From positions 806,001 to 870,000 of the forward strand of contig NZ_JAPDOE010000002.1 in NCBI RefSeq assembly GCF_026013365.1: a stretch of DNA of 64,000 nt, in the 5' to 3' direction. Shown piece by piece: positions 20,555 to 29,812 of the stretch. Below the pieces are notes generated by a model that worked only from the letters and a program-made list of their open reading frames with translations, was not told the DNA's origin and did no database searches. A program made the position numbers and the translations under genes. This stretch comes from Paenibacillus sp. LS1 (GTDB lineage Bacteria > Bacillota > Bacilli > Paenibacillales > Paenibacillaceae). Numbering within the stretch: position 1 is the first letter of the stretch; each line of letters begins with the position of its first letter.

Positions 20555-20857
20555 TTAGATCATTTTCAACAAAGCCTCTACACCCGTCATGCCAACCGTA
20601 ATGCCCATGGCCTCGGCTTCTGTTGTCACCGACTCCATAGGTGCATGCAGCAACTGCTCTAGTGTACGCACACCAACCGCCCGAGCTGCAATAATTTTGC
20701 GATCCCCGAGCTTCTCATTAAGTAATCCCACGTCGAGTGCTCCGCACATGATATATCCTTTGGATGTGTTAATGGTCAGCAACGTTGTTTTGGGCAGCTT
20801 AACTTCTACCCCAACCAATACATGCTCTCCAACTACAATAGGCTCCATCGTCACCAT
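20555..20857 (-). CDS. yunC: YunC family protein (DUF1805)
   Basis: About 100 residues, matching the B. subtilis YunC family of unknown function. Conserved segments are KLPKTTLL, KGYIMCGALDVGLLNEKL, ARAVGVRTLEQLL and GMTGVEALLKM. The frame extends nine codons further to a GTG at 20884, but that part has no ribosome binding site in front. The ATG at 20857 has GAGGAGG about 14 bases upstream, which is long. The start is therefore uncertain. In B. subtilis yunC and yunD are neighbours; here yunD is 15 kb away. Confidence 0.85.
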   Translation of the reverse strand: MVTMEPIVVGEHVLVGVEVKLPKTTLLTINTSKGYIMCGALDVGLLNEKLGDRKIIAARAVGVRTLEQLLHAPMESVTTEAEAMGITVGMTGVEALLKMI

Positions 20858-21016
20858 AATTTCCCGATCCACCTCCTCTTCCACAGGTCACGATAATTGT
20901 ATGCCTCATTCTGGATTGTCGTGTGGACACCTGCCGTGTTTGAGAAAATGTAGGTACTTACTATATTGTTGGTAATTCTCTCCGCAGACTTAGATATTAG
21001 AAATATGCTTAGTTGG

Positions 21017-21050
21017 AAAATAAAAAGACCCTCCTAATCCAAATTGAGTC
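21017..21050 (-). terminator. Possible terminator after the 89-residue gene
   Basis: On the minus strand GACTC pairs with GGGTC across a 14-base loop, followed by TTTTTATTTT. The stem is short. The remaining 130 bases up to yunC show nothing. Confidence 0.45.
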
Positions 21051-21063
21051 AAGTGGGCCTACC

Positions 21064-21333
21064 TTAAAACGTATGCTCATCATTCTTTAATCGCCTTATC
21101 TCCGTTAACTCTCTTCTGATTCCCAGTACACGTCTATGAAGTACACTTCGATCTATTGATTCAGCTACCGACTTTTTGAACTGGACATCCAAATCACTTA
21201 ATTGCTCCTGAGCTAGTTTCTTTTTATGTATTGGTTTAACTGGAACTTTTGTAGTTTCAGGCCTGATAGGCTTCAATCTTTTCTGCTTCATAATCTGTTC
21301 AAATACACTGTCCTCTTGACGCATGGTCTTCAT
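21064..21333 (-). CDS. Small basic protein, unknown
   Basis: An 89-residue lysine- and arginine-rich protein with no recognised family. The first half has PIRPETTKVPVKPIHKKK; the second half looks helical and charged. RBS AAGGAATG before the ATG at 21333. It lies just beyond the terminator of the tail-gene block, so it may be the last passenger of that element or a chromosomal gene. A DNA- or RNA-binding role would fit its charge but is only a guess. Confidence 0.55.
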   Translation of the reverse strand: MKTMRQEDSVFEQIMKQKRLKPIRPETTKVPVKPIHKKKLAQEQLSDLDVQFKKSVAESIDRSVLHRRVLGIRRELTEIRRLKNDEHTF

Positions 21334-21427
21334 TCCTTAATATGTGATGAACACATTGTATCATAACGAGAAGACGACTGTTACACAATAAAGTACAGAT
21401 GCTTAGATTTGGGCAAAGCCTAAACGC

Positions 21428-21453
21428 AAAAAAAAGAGGGCCTATGCCCCCTT
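21428..21453 (-). terminator. Strong terminator at the end of the tail block
   Basis: On the minus strand AAGGGGGC pairs with GCCCTCTT across ATAG, followed by further T. It lies 17 bases after the stop of the last fibre gene. Confidence 0.88.
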
Positions 21454-21469
21454 TGATAGTTAACTCATT

Positions 21470-23428
21470 TTATAAAATGTAAAAATACGCTTGATTCCCT
21501 GGACTCTTCACAATCACTGTGGTTACTAAATCACTGGCATCCCGTTTACGGATACTTGTGATAGAATCTAGCTCCTCATTCGCAATAACTCTTGGTAGGA
21601 TATACGCGGCCAGATCAGGCTTGGAAATTGTCAGTTCAGTAGCCATATCCACAATCTGTCTCACATCTACTGTAGACTGCATATCCTTCCACTCTCGCAC
21701 CTGAAGATAGCCATCCAAATATTCTCTTTCCTTGATACTAATGTGGCTATCCAAAACATCCATATACTTGACTTCAATGTTGGAAAGTACATCAGGTCTG
21801 GAGATATATAATTGCCCAGGCTGTTCTTCCAAATAAGGAATCTCAAGAGTGCCTGCCCTCTCATCATGATCTAATGCTCTGACTTGAAGGATACTATTCA
21901 GATCAGGCTTATTAACCATAATCTCCGAAATCACAGTCGAATCACAGTCGTACATGACCGTTAACAAAGACCCCAACGTTGAAGTTGCTTTTATATAATT
22001 GGAGACTTCCAATGAAGCATGAAGATCAGGTATGGATACAATTAAACTCGTATCCCGTCCATCATTGAACAACTGTGATATCGTTAACGTACTAACCAGA
22101 GACATTTGTCTATCTACCGTAATAACTGAAGGTAGGTCAGGATGAGAAACTGCGATTTCTACAGTTTTTTCGTCGTCCAGACCTTTTCTAACGGCAAGAT
22201 TGCCGTCTGTATCTCTAGTTGTTCGTATGGCGGTAATGAACTGTGAATGAAGCTCGGGCTTAGAAATAGCAACCCATGTTTCCTTCTCTTCTGTCCTACT
22301 TTCAGCAATAGAAATGTTCGAATTCAGTTCCGCATCTATACGTTTAGCTATTATCAGATCTACATCCATGTCCGGACGGCTGACTGTGATTACTTGAGGT
22401 ATATCATGATGCATGTGATCCTCATAGCGGTGGACGTACAACTGAGATTTGAGCCAGTCCAGCCCAATATCACTGTGTACAACTAACGTTGAAGCTATAT
22501 CCTTGCGACCTGCACCATAAATAAAAACTTCACTTTCAATTTCGGTTCGACCGATGGAATAGATCTGAGAAGTGATATATTTAATCTGCAAAACAGGTGG
22601 TTTGGAAGACTCACGAGTGTTGAAATATATCGGCGTGTTACCGCTAGACTGAATAATCATTCCAACATTCGAAAGAATACCTTCTCTCCACATTTGAAGT
22701 AATGCCATCATATCAAACTCAACATAACGTTCAGTTTTATTAATGATATAACTTGACGATAAGAGCTGAATGGACTGAGGTCTGTTCGCATACGTAATCC
22801 CGTACTCCCGCCACAATGTATCAGGCTGATGCAGCTCAATGTGTGCTCCAGGTGCCAGGGTTCCTGTGTAATATAACCTCAATTTAGCTTCTTCCAGATA
22901 TAACAGATCAGGTATTCTGGTATCCAGATCACCGAAATGTATAAATGATTCGAATTGCTCCATCTCGTCTCTGCCGATCATCATACGCTGTGTATCACCA
23001 AAGTTGATCGTTTGCAAGTGAGTTTGACTTCGCGTGGTTGCATCAGCAACAGGCTTAAGATTAACAGTTACACGAGGTGCTTCCAGTAATTCATATTTGC
23101 CGTGTGCACGGTTATGTGGCCGAACGTACAGCATGCCTTCAAGATCAACTTTGGATGCCGCTTGAATGGTTGCGCTCAGATCTCCTTGCGATCTATACAT
23201 CACCGATAGCGAATTACTCAATTCCTGTGACCGCCTGACACGTATGGATACACTGGAGACGATCTCGGACACTTTTCTTGTAGCAGCTATTAGGGTCGAA
23301 GACAGTCCTTCATCCACTTGATTGTACAGGATATACTTTGCTGCAAAACGATTTTCTGGACTTTTAATATGTATATAACTATCTAATAGAGTCTCCCCGT
23401 TATTAATTCCACTCACTTCCTGTCTCAT
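21470..23428 (-). CDS. Tail-fibre-like protein with DNRLRE domain and PDL repeats
   Basis: A 652-residue protein. About residues 140-285 form a DNRLRE domain (a beta-jelly-roll found in surface proteins): a strand-rich LRLYYTGTLAPGAHIELH, ITYANRP, and MALLQMWREG...MIIQSSG. From about 330 to the end a short motif recurs with spacing of roughly 30-60 residues: SRPDM, SKPEL, SHPDL, SIPDL, NKPDL, SRPDV, SKPDL, each next to a basic 'IR'-type strand. This suggests a repetitive beta fibre. It starts 11 bases after the previous stop and lacks a good ribosome binding site, so translational coupling is likely. The receptor is unknown. Confidence 0.7.
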   Translation of the reverse strand: MRQEVSGINNGETLLDSYIHIKSPENRFAAKYILYNQVDEGLSSTLIAATRKVSEIVSSVSIRVRRSQELSNSLSVMYRSQGDLSATIQAASKVDLEGMLYVRPHNRAHGKYELLEAPRVTVNLKPVADATTRSQTHLQTINFGDTQRMMIGRDEMEQFESFIHFGDLDTRIPDLLYLEEAKLRLYYTGTLAPGAHIELHQPDTLWREYGITYANRPQSIQLLSSSYIINKTERYVEFDMMALLQMWREGILSNVGMIIQSSGNTPIYFNTRESSKPPVLQIKYITSQIYSIGRTEIESEVFIYGAGRKDIASTLVVHSDIGLDWLKSQLYVHRYEDHMHHDIPQVITVSRPDMDVDLIIAKRIDAELNSNISIAESRTEEKETWVAISKPELHSQFITAIRTTRDTDGNLAVRKGLDDEKTVEIAVSHPDLPSVITVDRQMSLVSTLTISQLFNDGRDTSLIVSIPDLHASLEVSNYIKATSTLGSLLTVMYDCDSTVISEIMVNKPDLNSILQVRALDHDERAGTLEIPYLEEQPGQLYISRPDVLSNIEVKYMDVLDSHISIKEREYLDGYLQVREWKDMQSTVDVRQIVDMATELTISKPDLAAYILPRVIANEELDSITSIRKRDASDLVTTVIVKSPGNQAYFYIL

Positions 23429-23439
23429 TGTATTGAGAG

Positions 23440-25548
23440 CTACACCCGGTCTGCTGTGACCTTCATTTCAAAATTACCATTAGGATTCGGCTTGGCATGA
23501 ATATCCGTTGCGATACGAATATAAAAATCGATGCTGTCCTCCGGTTGGATCAGACCATAGGTCAGATAATCGATCGGAAGAAACGGGTCGCCCTGTCTGG
23601 ATAATTGGACGTCAACACCGTCCGTTTCGAATTTCTTATCCATCTCCAGGTATACATGATCCACAGCATATCCAAGCAAGTTTTTGATTCTGACTTTCTT
23701 CGTTAACGTTGTCTGTCCGGCAATGATTACCCCATAATCAAGTTGTTTCAAAATACCACCAAAGGTATCTGACAGAAAGTCTCCAGACTCATCCATAAAC
23801 ATTAATCCTGAATACGATCCGATAAACTTGGTTTCCCAGGAATCTACGGCACCCCAATAGTCCTGAAATTCAACCTTCAAGGTATTCTCTACGCCAAAAT
23901 TAACATTTCTCTCGTCAATATTGAGTTCAATATTGAATGGTGAAGCTGCTAGTCGCGTAAAATTGCCATCCGCCGGATAATACGTTTTACCGTTCAACAA
24001 GACGCGGTATTTAACCTTGCCCTGATCTGCATCATCCACCACACCTGTAAGTTTGTTACCAGAGAAGGTCAGGTCGATTGTGGCTGTGGTGTTTAACAGT
24101 TGCAGTGACATATCTCTAAATTCCACTGCATGTCGCGGTGCATTAACGACCATCTTCACTTCGTCAAGCGAGTAGCTGTTTTCATAATGCTTACTGCTAT
24201 CGAAGTAATAGGCGATTCGTGTTAAAGCTATTAGATCCTTTTCAGGGATGGCGTTGAGTGTGTCCAGATTCATTCCTTTTCTTTTGAATAGGGTTGTATT
24301 CTGGATATCCATATCGAGCCACTTGTTGAAACGGTATGTCTTCCATGTGAGCCCCGAATCGAACGAAGCAGCCATTCTTAATACACCTTCCGGACTATTC
24401 TCCGTTACTTTCGTAGCGACAACCTTTTTCACGTCTCCATATAACGCTATGTCTGTTGGTTGCACAATTAATTGCTCAAACGGTAGCGCGTTATACGTTA
24501 GTATCATGTCCCGATTACCTGCAATTACCTCTTCATCATTCGTCCACGTAACCACGTCAAAATCTCCCTCAAGTTCATCCAATGGGGAGTAGTTAGCCGT
24601 GATATTCAGTTCCGCTGATGTTTTGGATGGATCATCTGTGTAGTATAGAACATCCACACTATCACCCAACTCGTCGTAGAGGGTAAATGGTTCGGTTTCG
24701 ATTGTAATCGTTGATTCGGTTTGATTTGGGTCATCGGTGTATTCGATGATTTTGATCTCTTTGTCTTCCCATTCTTCGGCTAGGGTGAAGGGATCGGTTT
24801 CAATTGTGACTACTGATTCTGTTGCCGTTGGATCATCAGTATAATAAAGTACTTCAATATCCTTGTCTGCCCACTCTTCTTCGAGAGTAAAAGGTTCGGT
24901 TTCGATGTTAAAGGATGCATTCGAAACTCTTGAATCTGTTGTGTAATAACACAATTCTATTTCGCCTACCAACTTCACCCACATGTCTTCTGGAATAGTA
25001 GTGATATCATCTATCCCAAATTCTTTATAATCATTTTCCGTTGGAATTGCATTAATCAGAGTTGTCCAGCTCGTACCATTGATATATTTATATTGATCGG
25101 CATGGAAGACTAATGTTTTATATGAACCAGTAGCACCAAACTCACCAGAACTATCAATATCAATAGCATCTATCCAAATATTTGCGTTTTGATTATTTTT
25201 AATTTCAACAGTGTGAACTTTATTAATCAAACCTAGTTTTTCATAAGTAAGAACTTGATAAACTAATCCAGCATTCTGAGTGGTTTTTTCAACTACTCCA
25301 TCTATGATGACACTAATATCACTACTACCAGTTGTATATTGAGCTCCGATTAACCTAATTTTAGTACCCTTAAAGGTAAACTTAACAGTACTATCATTAG
25401 TCGATGCTAACATCGCTGTGTTGTTATATAAATCGCTAGATGCTGGTTTTGACCAACTACTTCCAGCGTAGGTGATTAGCTCATGTCGATCATCAATTCT
25501 CTGCCAACCCGATTCTGGAGATGGTAAAAATTGTCCTATTGTTGCCAT
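23440..25548 (-). CDS. Modular tail fibre protein (one N-terminal GW-RYD type module)
   Basis: A 702-residue fibre. Residues 1-140 are the recurrent module of this locus: PESGWQRIDD, TFKGTKIRLIG, VIIDG, LTYEKLGL, HTVEI and DAIDIDSSGE. About residues 196-338 hold four imperfect 43-residue repeats around ETEPFTL-EEW and YYTDDP. The rest is beta-rich with Ig-like stretches. The module is probably a carbohydrate-binding beta-sandwich. RBS GAGAGGAG. It is one of several paralogous fibres in a row. Confidence 0.75.
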   Translation of the reverse strand: MATIGQFLPSPESGWQRIDDRHELITYAGSSWSKPASSDLYNNTAMLASTNDSTVKFTFKGTKIRLIGAQYTTGSSDISVIIDGVVEKTTQNAGLVYQVLTYEKLGLINKVHTVEIKNNQNANIWIDAIDIDSSGEFGATGSYKTLVFHADQYKYINGTSWTTLINAIPTENDYKEFGIDDITTIPEDMWVKLVGEIELCYYTTDSRVSNASFNIETEPFTLEEEWADKDIEVLYYTDDPTATESVVTIETDPFTLAEEWEDKEIKIIEYTDDPNQTESTITIETEPFTLYDELGDSVDVLYYTDDPSKTSAELNITANYSPLDELEGDFDVVTWTNDEEVIAGNRDMILTYNALPFEQLIVQPTDIALYGDVKKVVATKVTENSPEGVLRMAASFDSGLTWKTYRFNKWLDMDIQNTTLFKRKGMNLDTLNAIPEKDLIALTRIAYYFDSSKHYENSYSLDEVKMVVNAPRHAVEFRDMSLQLLNTTATIDLTFSGNKLTGVVDDADQGKVKYRVLLNGKTYYPADGNFTRLAASPFNIELNIDERNVNFGVENTLKVEFQDYWGAVDSWETKFIGSYSGLMFMDESGDFLSDTFGGILKQLDYGVIIAGQTTLTKKVRIKNLLGYAVDHVYLEMDKKFETDGVDVQLSRQGDPFLPIDYLTYGLIQPEDSIDFYIRIATDIHAKPNPNGNFEMKVTADRV

Positions 25549-25595
25549 TGTCTCACTCCTCTCTAAATTCTAAATCAAACAATCATTTCACATGC

Positions 25596-26780
25596 TTATG
25601 TGATTGATGCTTTCTTGATTGGTGTTTTTGATGTATCTATTTTTTGCTTGAAGACTTTTCCCGAACCAAGCACTATTGAGTTAGGAGCAATTCCCTTCCA
25701 CACTCTGATCTGACTGTTCATGTCTATTTCGTAATTTTTATTTAGCCCATGATTAATATAGTCATTTTCATTTAATGAATTTTTATTTATTACATCATAA
25801 GACATTGGAATACTAGCTATGATATTAAAGTCACCTAAAGACTTTCTTCCATTTGGATTAGCTGTGACTTCAATTTTATAGTAATCATGAGATTCATTTG
25901 TAGATAGAGGGTACTCTTTGTAAACTCCAGACACCCAATCCGTAACTCCTCTTTGCGAATCTAACACCTTCCAATCAACACCATCATGACTCCCGTAGAA
26001 ATTCCAATCCTTTGGAGCATAATTGATATCTGACATACCAGCTAGGAAACCTTGAATGACATAAGAAAAGGGTACTTTTTTATTGCTTGGCATGTGCATG
26101 ACTATCCATCCAGCTTCTAATGCACTTGTCTCTGAAACCCATGCAAGACCCGAACCGCTCGCTGTTTTTCTGTCAAACGCACCCCAAGCATGCCAAGTAG
26201 TGCTAGTCTTAGGATCTCCAGTAAGGGTTATGCCGCTGGCGCTGTCAACATTGGAAGTCATTATTGGAATAATGTATTCACCAGTGCGTACTTTTGAAGA
26301 AAATGATACATACTCATCTCTAGATGAAATCAAGAATTTATTCAAACCTGAAACAATTTCACCGTCAGAGTCGATGTCTATGGCATCAAGAGAGAAGTTA
26401 TTGCTTGTACTTGTTGTTGTTAACTTTACTTTGTGAAAACCATATTGTAAGTTTAGTCTTTCGAATACAATTACCCTGTATTTGTTTGTAGAGTTATTTG
26501 GATTGTATGAAGATATAACCCCATCCAATTCTACTGTTACGTTATTCACTCTGTTTGACCAATACATATCAATTATTCTTAACTTTGTTCCATAGAAATA
26601 GAATTCGATTGAATTTGTTGTTGCTCCACTCAGAGTAAAGTAATGAGCTGTTCCTGCATACGTATTTGGATCTCCCGTAACAGAAAGCCAGTTGCCATTG
26701 TATTTGATGTTCTTATTTGCATCATCAACTCTTTGCCACCCAGATTCGGGATTGAGCAGTTGATCTCCTACTGTTGCCAT
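25596..26780 (-). CDS. Modular tail fibre protein with discoidin-like domain
   Basis: A 394-residue fibre. Residues 1-140 are the recurrent module (PESGWQRVDD ... DAIDIDSDGE). About 165-320 form an F5/8-type discoidin-like domain (HAWGAFDRKTASG, WNFYGSHDGVDWKVL, YYKIEV), commonly a sugar- or surface-binding fold. The last 25 residues carry the shared LGSGKVFKQKID motif found at the end of the neighbouring fibres. RBS AAAGGAG. Strongly AT-rich. Confidence 0.75.
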   Translation of the reverse strand: MATVGDQLLNPESGWQRVDDANKNIKYNGNWLSVTGDPNTYAGTAHYFTLSGATTNSIEFYFYGTKLRIIDMYWSNRVNNVTVELDGVISSYNPNNSTNKYRVIVFERLNLQYGFHKVKLTTTSTSNNFSLDAIDIDSDGEIVSGLNKFLISSRDEYVSFSSKVRTGEYIIPIMTSNVDSASGITLTGDPKTSTTWHAWGAFDRKTASGSGLAWVSETSALEAGWIVMHMPSNKKVPFSYVIQGFLAGMSDINYAPKDWNFYGSHDGVDWKVLDSQRGVTDWVSGVYKEYPLSTNESHDYYKIEVTANPNGRKSLGDFNIIASIPMSYDVINKNSLNENDYINHGLNKNYEIDMNSQIRVWKGIAPNSIVLGSGKVFKQKIDTSKTPIKKASIT

Positions 26781-26788
26781 TCAACCAT

Positions 26789-26850
26789 CTCCTTTCAAAA
26801 TAAATAGAACACACCATATAGATATGTTCATAAATTTAGCCTAATATAAT
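26789..26850. repeat. Inter-fibre junction repeat, copy A
   Basis: A stretch of about 62 bases covering the 3' end of one fibre gene, a small hairpin (CACATC/GGTGTG type in the better copy) and the ribosome binding site of the next. Nearly identical to copy B at 28173-28238. Confidence 0.75.
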
Positions 26851-28164
26851 CTTGTGCGCTTTGTGCTTTGACCTGTCGATTGGTTGCCTGAAGAGTTTGC
26901 CTGATCCCAGCGGAATTGAATCCTCCTTAATTTGTTGCATAATATTCAACTCTTCAACTGTATCCATTTGAAATCCTTTGTCCATACCATTACGAATATA
27001 ACTTCCCTCGCTAGAAGGACATTCTAATAGAATAGAAGGCATCAACCCATAAAACTGAACAGAAAAAATACTCACCCAAGCATTTCCACTAGTCGCTAAT
27101 GTCGCTTCTAGTTTGTAATAGCTATAAAATTTATCATTCTGTATATCAAACGTCTGTATTGTTGAAGTATTCGATACTAGTGACGTTTTGGTATCAAGGG
27201 TATCCCAAGTAGTACCATTATTAGATGCCATGAATTTAAATGTCCTCAGACCAGCCAAAAAAGAATATCTTTTTACACACACAGGTTCATTGAATCTGAA
27301 ACCTACATAAATTGGTTTTGACGAGTCTGGTATGAAATTAGTGCCATAAGCGGTAGTATCATCATTATCAAAAGCCTTCCAAGTGTAACCTGTCGAATAA
27401 CTTGCTGATCCAATAACACTACCAAATGCATTATCATATCCATCCATCAATGGAACCAAGGGTTTGCCAACTTTTTTGTATAATGAATATGTCGTCTCTC
27501 CTGATGAAATCAAGATTTTTTTTAGAACTGGGTCAATTACTTCATTGTAAATTTCAAGCTCATCTAAAACTCCTTTCCCAAATCCACTCGCTACTGAAGC
27601 GAATCTGCCAAGTGTAAGATTGTTTGAATAAACTCCAGATTCAAGACTTAATGCCGTCCCACTATGAACGAGAACATTGTCAATGTAAATCTTCACTGAA
27701 TTTGATGATAATGTTCCATCATAAGTGTACAAAAAATCGTGAAAAGAATTATCGTTATAGTGCCCACCAGCCCACCTAAAATTAAATGTACCTGAAGTTC
27801 CTCTTGATACTTGAAACACTATTCCACTAGGATTAGTTGCGAATAAGAATCCTCGTTGTGCAGATGTTCCTCCACAATCAATAATAGCAATATCTGTACT
27901 TGGGATATCAGAGTATTTAAACTTAAAACGAATACTTTTTTTACCTACAGGTACTACTGGAGCATTAAAAATAACATGGCTATTTGTTCCATTGAATGAT
28001 CTTGCATTTCCACTGAGTCCAGTTACTACATTTGATCCATTATTAGTCCCAATAAAAGAATCTTTACTATCCACCAAATTTCCAGATTCTTCATCCATCT
28101 TAAACCATGCAACTCCACATTTATCCATCAAATATTTTGTATATGCAGGATTATGACTTATCAT
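26836..28164 (-). CDS. Modular tail fibre protein with LamG-like and discoidin-like domains
   Basis: A 442-residue fibre. Unlike its neighbours it starts with a concanavalin-A-like (LamG) domain at about residues 15-215: WFKMDEESGNLVDS, ARSFNGTNSHVIF, IYIDNVLVHSG, LDELEIYNEV. A discoidin-like domain follows at about 240-390 (WKAFDNDD, FKFMASNNGTTWDTL, YYKLEA). The C terminus has the shared LGSGKLFRQPID motif. Both domains usually bind glycans, which suggests receptor binding. RBS AAAGGAG. Confidence 0.75.
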   Translation of the reverse strand: MISHNPAYTKYLMDKCGVAWFKMDEESGNLVDSKDSFIGTNNGSNVVTGLSGNARSFNGTNSHVIFNAPVVPVGKKSIRFKFKYSDIPSTDIAIIDCGGTSAQRGFLFATNPSGIVFQVSRGTSGTFNFRWAGGHYNDNSFHDFLYTYDGTLSSNSVKIYIDNVLVHSGTALSLESGVYSNNLTLGRFASVASGFGKGVLDELEIYNEVIDPVLKKILISSGETTYSLYKKVGKPLVPLMDGYDNAFGSVIGSASYSTGYTWKAFDNDDTTAYGTNFIPDSSKPIYVGFRFNEPVCVKRYSFLAGLRTFKFMASNNGTTWDTLDTKTSLVSNTSTIQTFDIQNDKFYSYYKLEATLATSGNAWVSIFSVQFYGLMPSILLECPSSEGSYIRNGMDKGFQMDTVEELNIMQQIKEDSIPLGSGKLFRQPIDRSKHKAHKIILG

Positions 28165-28172
28165 TTAAACAG

Positions 28173-28238
28173 CTCCTTTCAAAATAAAATAGAACACACC
28201 ATATAGATGTGCTCCTCATAAATTTAGCCTAGTATAAT
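28173..28238. repeat. Inter-fibre junction repeat, copy B
   Basis: Second copy of the junction repeat, 66 bases, with small insertions relative to copy A. It again joins the end of one fibre gene (sharing the KIILG-stop ending) to the ribosome binding site of the next. Confidence 0.75.
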
Positions 28239-29774
28239 TTTATCTACTCGGCGGTTAGACATATCAACTGTGTGCTCAAAAGTTTTTCCTGAGCCAAGCA
28301 CAGTATTTCCTTTTTTAAAATTTTTCTTTGTTTTTGAAATTTGATTGAAATCATTTAAATCTCCTACACCACGATTCAAAAAATCTGTTTCGGTTGCAGA
28401 TTCCATTTGAACTACATAAGATGGTTTCATTTCGAACATTTGAAGTTCGTATAGGGCTGGTAATGTCACACCATTGCTGAGCGAAGTGATATAGAGCCTA
28501 TAATGAGTATAAGATTTTCTATTTGGAATAACATAATCCAATACACCACTAACCCCTCCAACAATTGAGTGAAGAATATCATAGTTAATGCCATCATTAC
28601 TTCCTTGAAATTCATAGTTGCGAGGATAATAAGTTGTGTTTGTAACGTAAAGCCTGTACTTTACTATCACTTTTGGTTTTATGAATTTATATCCTATCCA
28701 CTTTGGCATAGTAGTAGGAAGAGTGTTGTTTCCCCATCCAGTACTTAAACCTCCATCGAATGATTCCCATCCAAAAGTTTGAGTTCCATTAGGCGTATTA
28801 CTTACAAGAACCTCACCTTCAGGAGTTGTATTGCTCGTCATTTTAGGTATGGAGGTTGTTTCTTGAATTCCATCGTTTATTAGAGAGTAATACTTATCCC
28901 CTGACGAAAGTAAGAATTTACTATGTGGATTTCTAAACTCACCTGTTGAATCAATCTCAATTGAATCGATAGCTAAAACTTTCCCTGTCTCACTAGATGG
29001 AATTGATATTTCTACATAATGATATTCTAATGCTAAATCAGTAATTTCAAAAACCATAACTTGGTCTAGAGCACTCGCGCGGTAAGCACTATATATCTTA
29101 CTTACTCCATCTATAGTCGCACTATTTTTTGTTGATCTGTTTGCACTAGCATTATCATAAATACGTAGCTTAGTACCATAAAACCAAAATCCCATTTTAC
29201 CGAAAGTGTTAGTTGCGGTTGAGACAAGTGTACCTCTCCATCCATTCGTATATGTGTAATTAGTGCTCCAAACACCTGTAAACGTAACGTTTAATAATTC
29301 TGTCACAATGTCATATCTTGACCATCCTGATTCTGGAGTAGTTGATACTCTACCAAGCAAATACCCATCTGAATCAATATCTATCGCGTCAAAAATAAAT
29401 AATGCAGTATCCACCGTTTTTATTTGTACTGTGTGTACACCCTCTGTTAGCCCTGAAATATCAAAAACTAAAGCTTGTGTTAATCCACCGCTTGTGGATG
29501 TCTCATTAATTGTGCCGCGAAGTGTTCCATCAATAATTACTTGTGTTGTTGTTGTCCTGCCAGCTAACCTTGCACCTATAATTCTTATCTTTGTGCCTTG
29601 AAAACTAAAGTTAACGGTAGCTCCATTGGTTTGCGTAAATGTAGCTGATCCATTATAATTGGAAGCCAAAGTCTCTGTTTGCCAAGTTCCTGTATAGGTA
29701 ATTGCAGAGTATAAGTTATCATACCTTCTCCAACCATGTTCTGGTTCTGGTAGCCTTTCCCCCAAAGTTGCCAT
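28224..29774 (-). CDS. Modular tail fibre protein with two N-terminal modules and a discoidin-like domain
   Basis: A 516-residue fibre. Two tandem copies of the recurrent module occupy about residues 1-145 and 145-285 (PEHGWRRYDN and PESGWSRYDI starts, each ending DAIDIDSDG or DSIEIDSTG). A discoidin-like domain follows at about 305-450 (WESFDGGLSTGW, YEFQGSNDGINYDIL, HYRLYI). The shared LGSGKTFEHTVD motif ends the protein. An IS30 element lies directly upstream, between its ribosome binding site and the preceding fibre gene. Confidence 0.75.
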   Translation of the reverse strand: MATLGERLPEPEHGWRRYDNLYSAITYTGTWQTETLASNYNGSATFTQTNGATVNFSFQGTKIRIIGARLAGRTTTTQVIIDGTLRGTINETSTSGGLTQALVFDISGLTEGVHTVQIKTVDTALFIFDAIDIDSDGYLLGRVSTTPESGWSRYDIVTELLNVTFTGVWSTNYTYTNGWRGTLVSTATNTFGKMGFWFYGTKLRIYDNASANRSTKNSATIDGVSKIYSAYRASALDQVMVFEITDLALEYHYVEISIPSSETGKVLAIDSIEIDSTGEFRNPHSKFLLSSGDKYYSLINDGIQETTSIPKMTSNTTPEGEVLVSNTPNGTQTFGWESFDGGLSTGWGNNTLPTTMPKWIGYKFIKPKVIVKYRLYVTNTTYYPRNYEFQGSNDGINYDILHSIVGGVSGVLDYVIPNRKSYTHYRLYITSLSNGVTLPALYELQMFEMKPSYVVQMESATETDFLNRGVGDLNDFNQISKTKKNFKKGNTVLGSGKTFEHTVDMSNRRVDKIILG

Positions 29775-29812
29775 ATAAATATCTCCTTTCTATGTGAAAT
29801 CATTAATTTACA

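Noticed and set aside
24535..24960. Regular DNA repeats as a CRISPR-like array
   Set aside because: The repeats are in frame, of unequal sequence, and encode the 43-residue protein repeats of a fibre; there are no spacers or cas genes.
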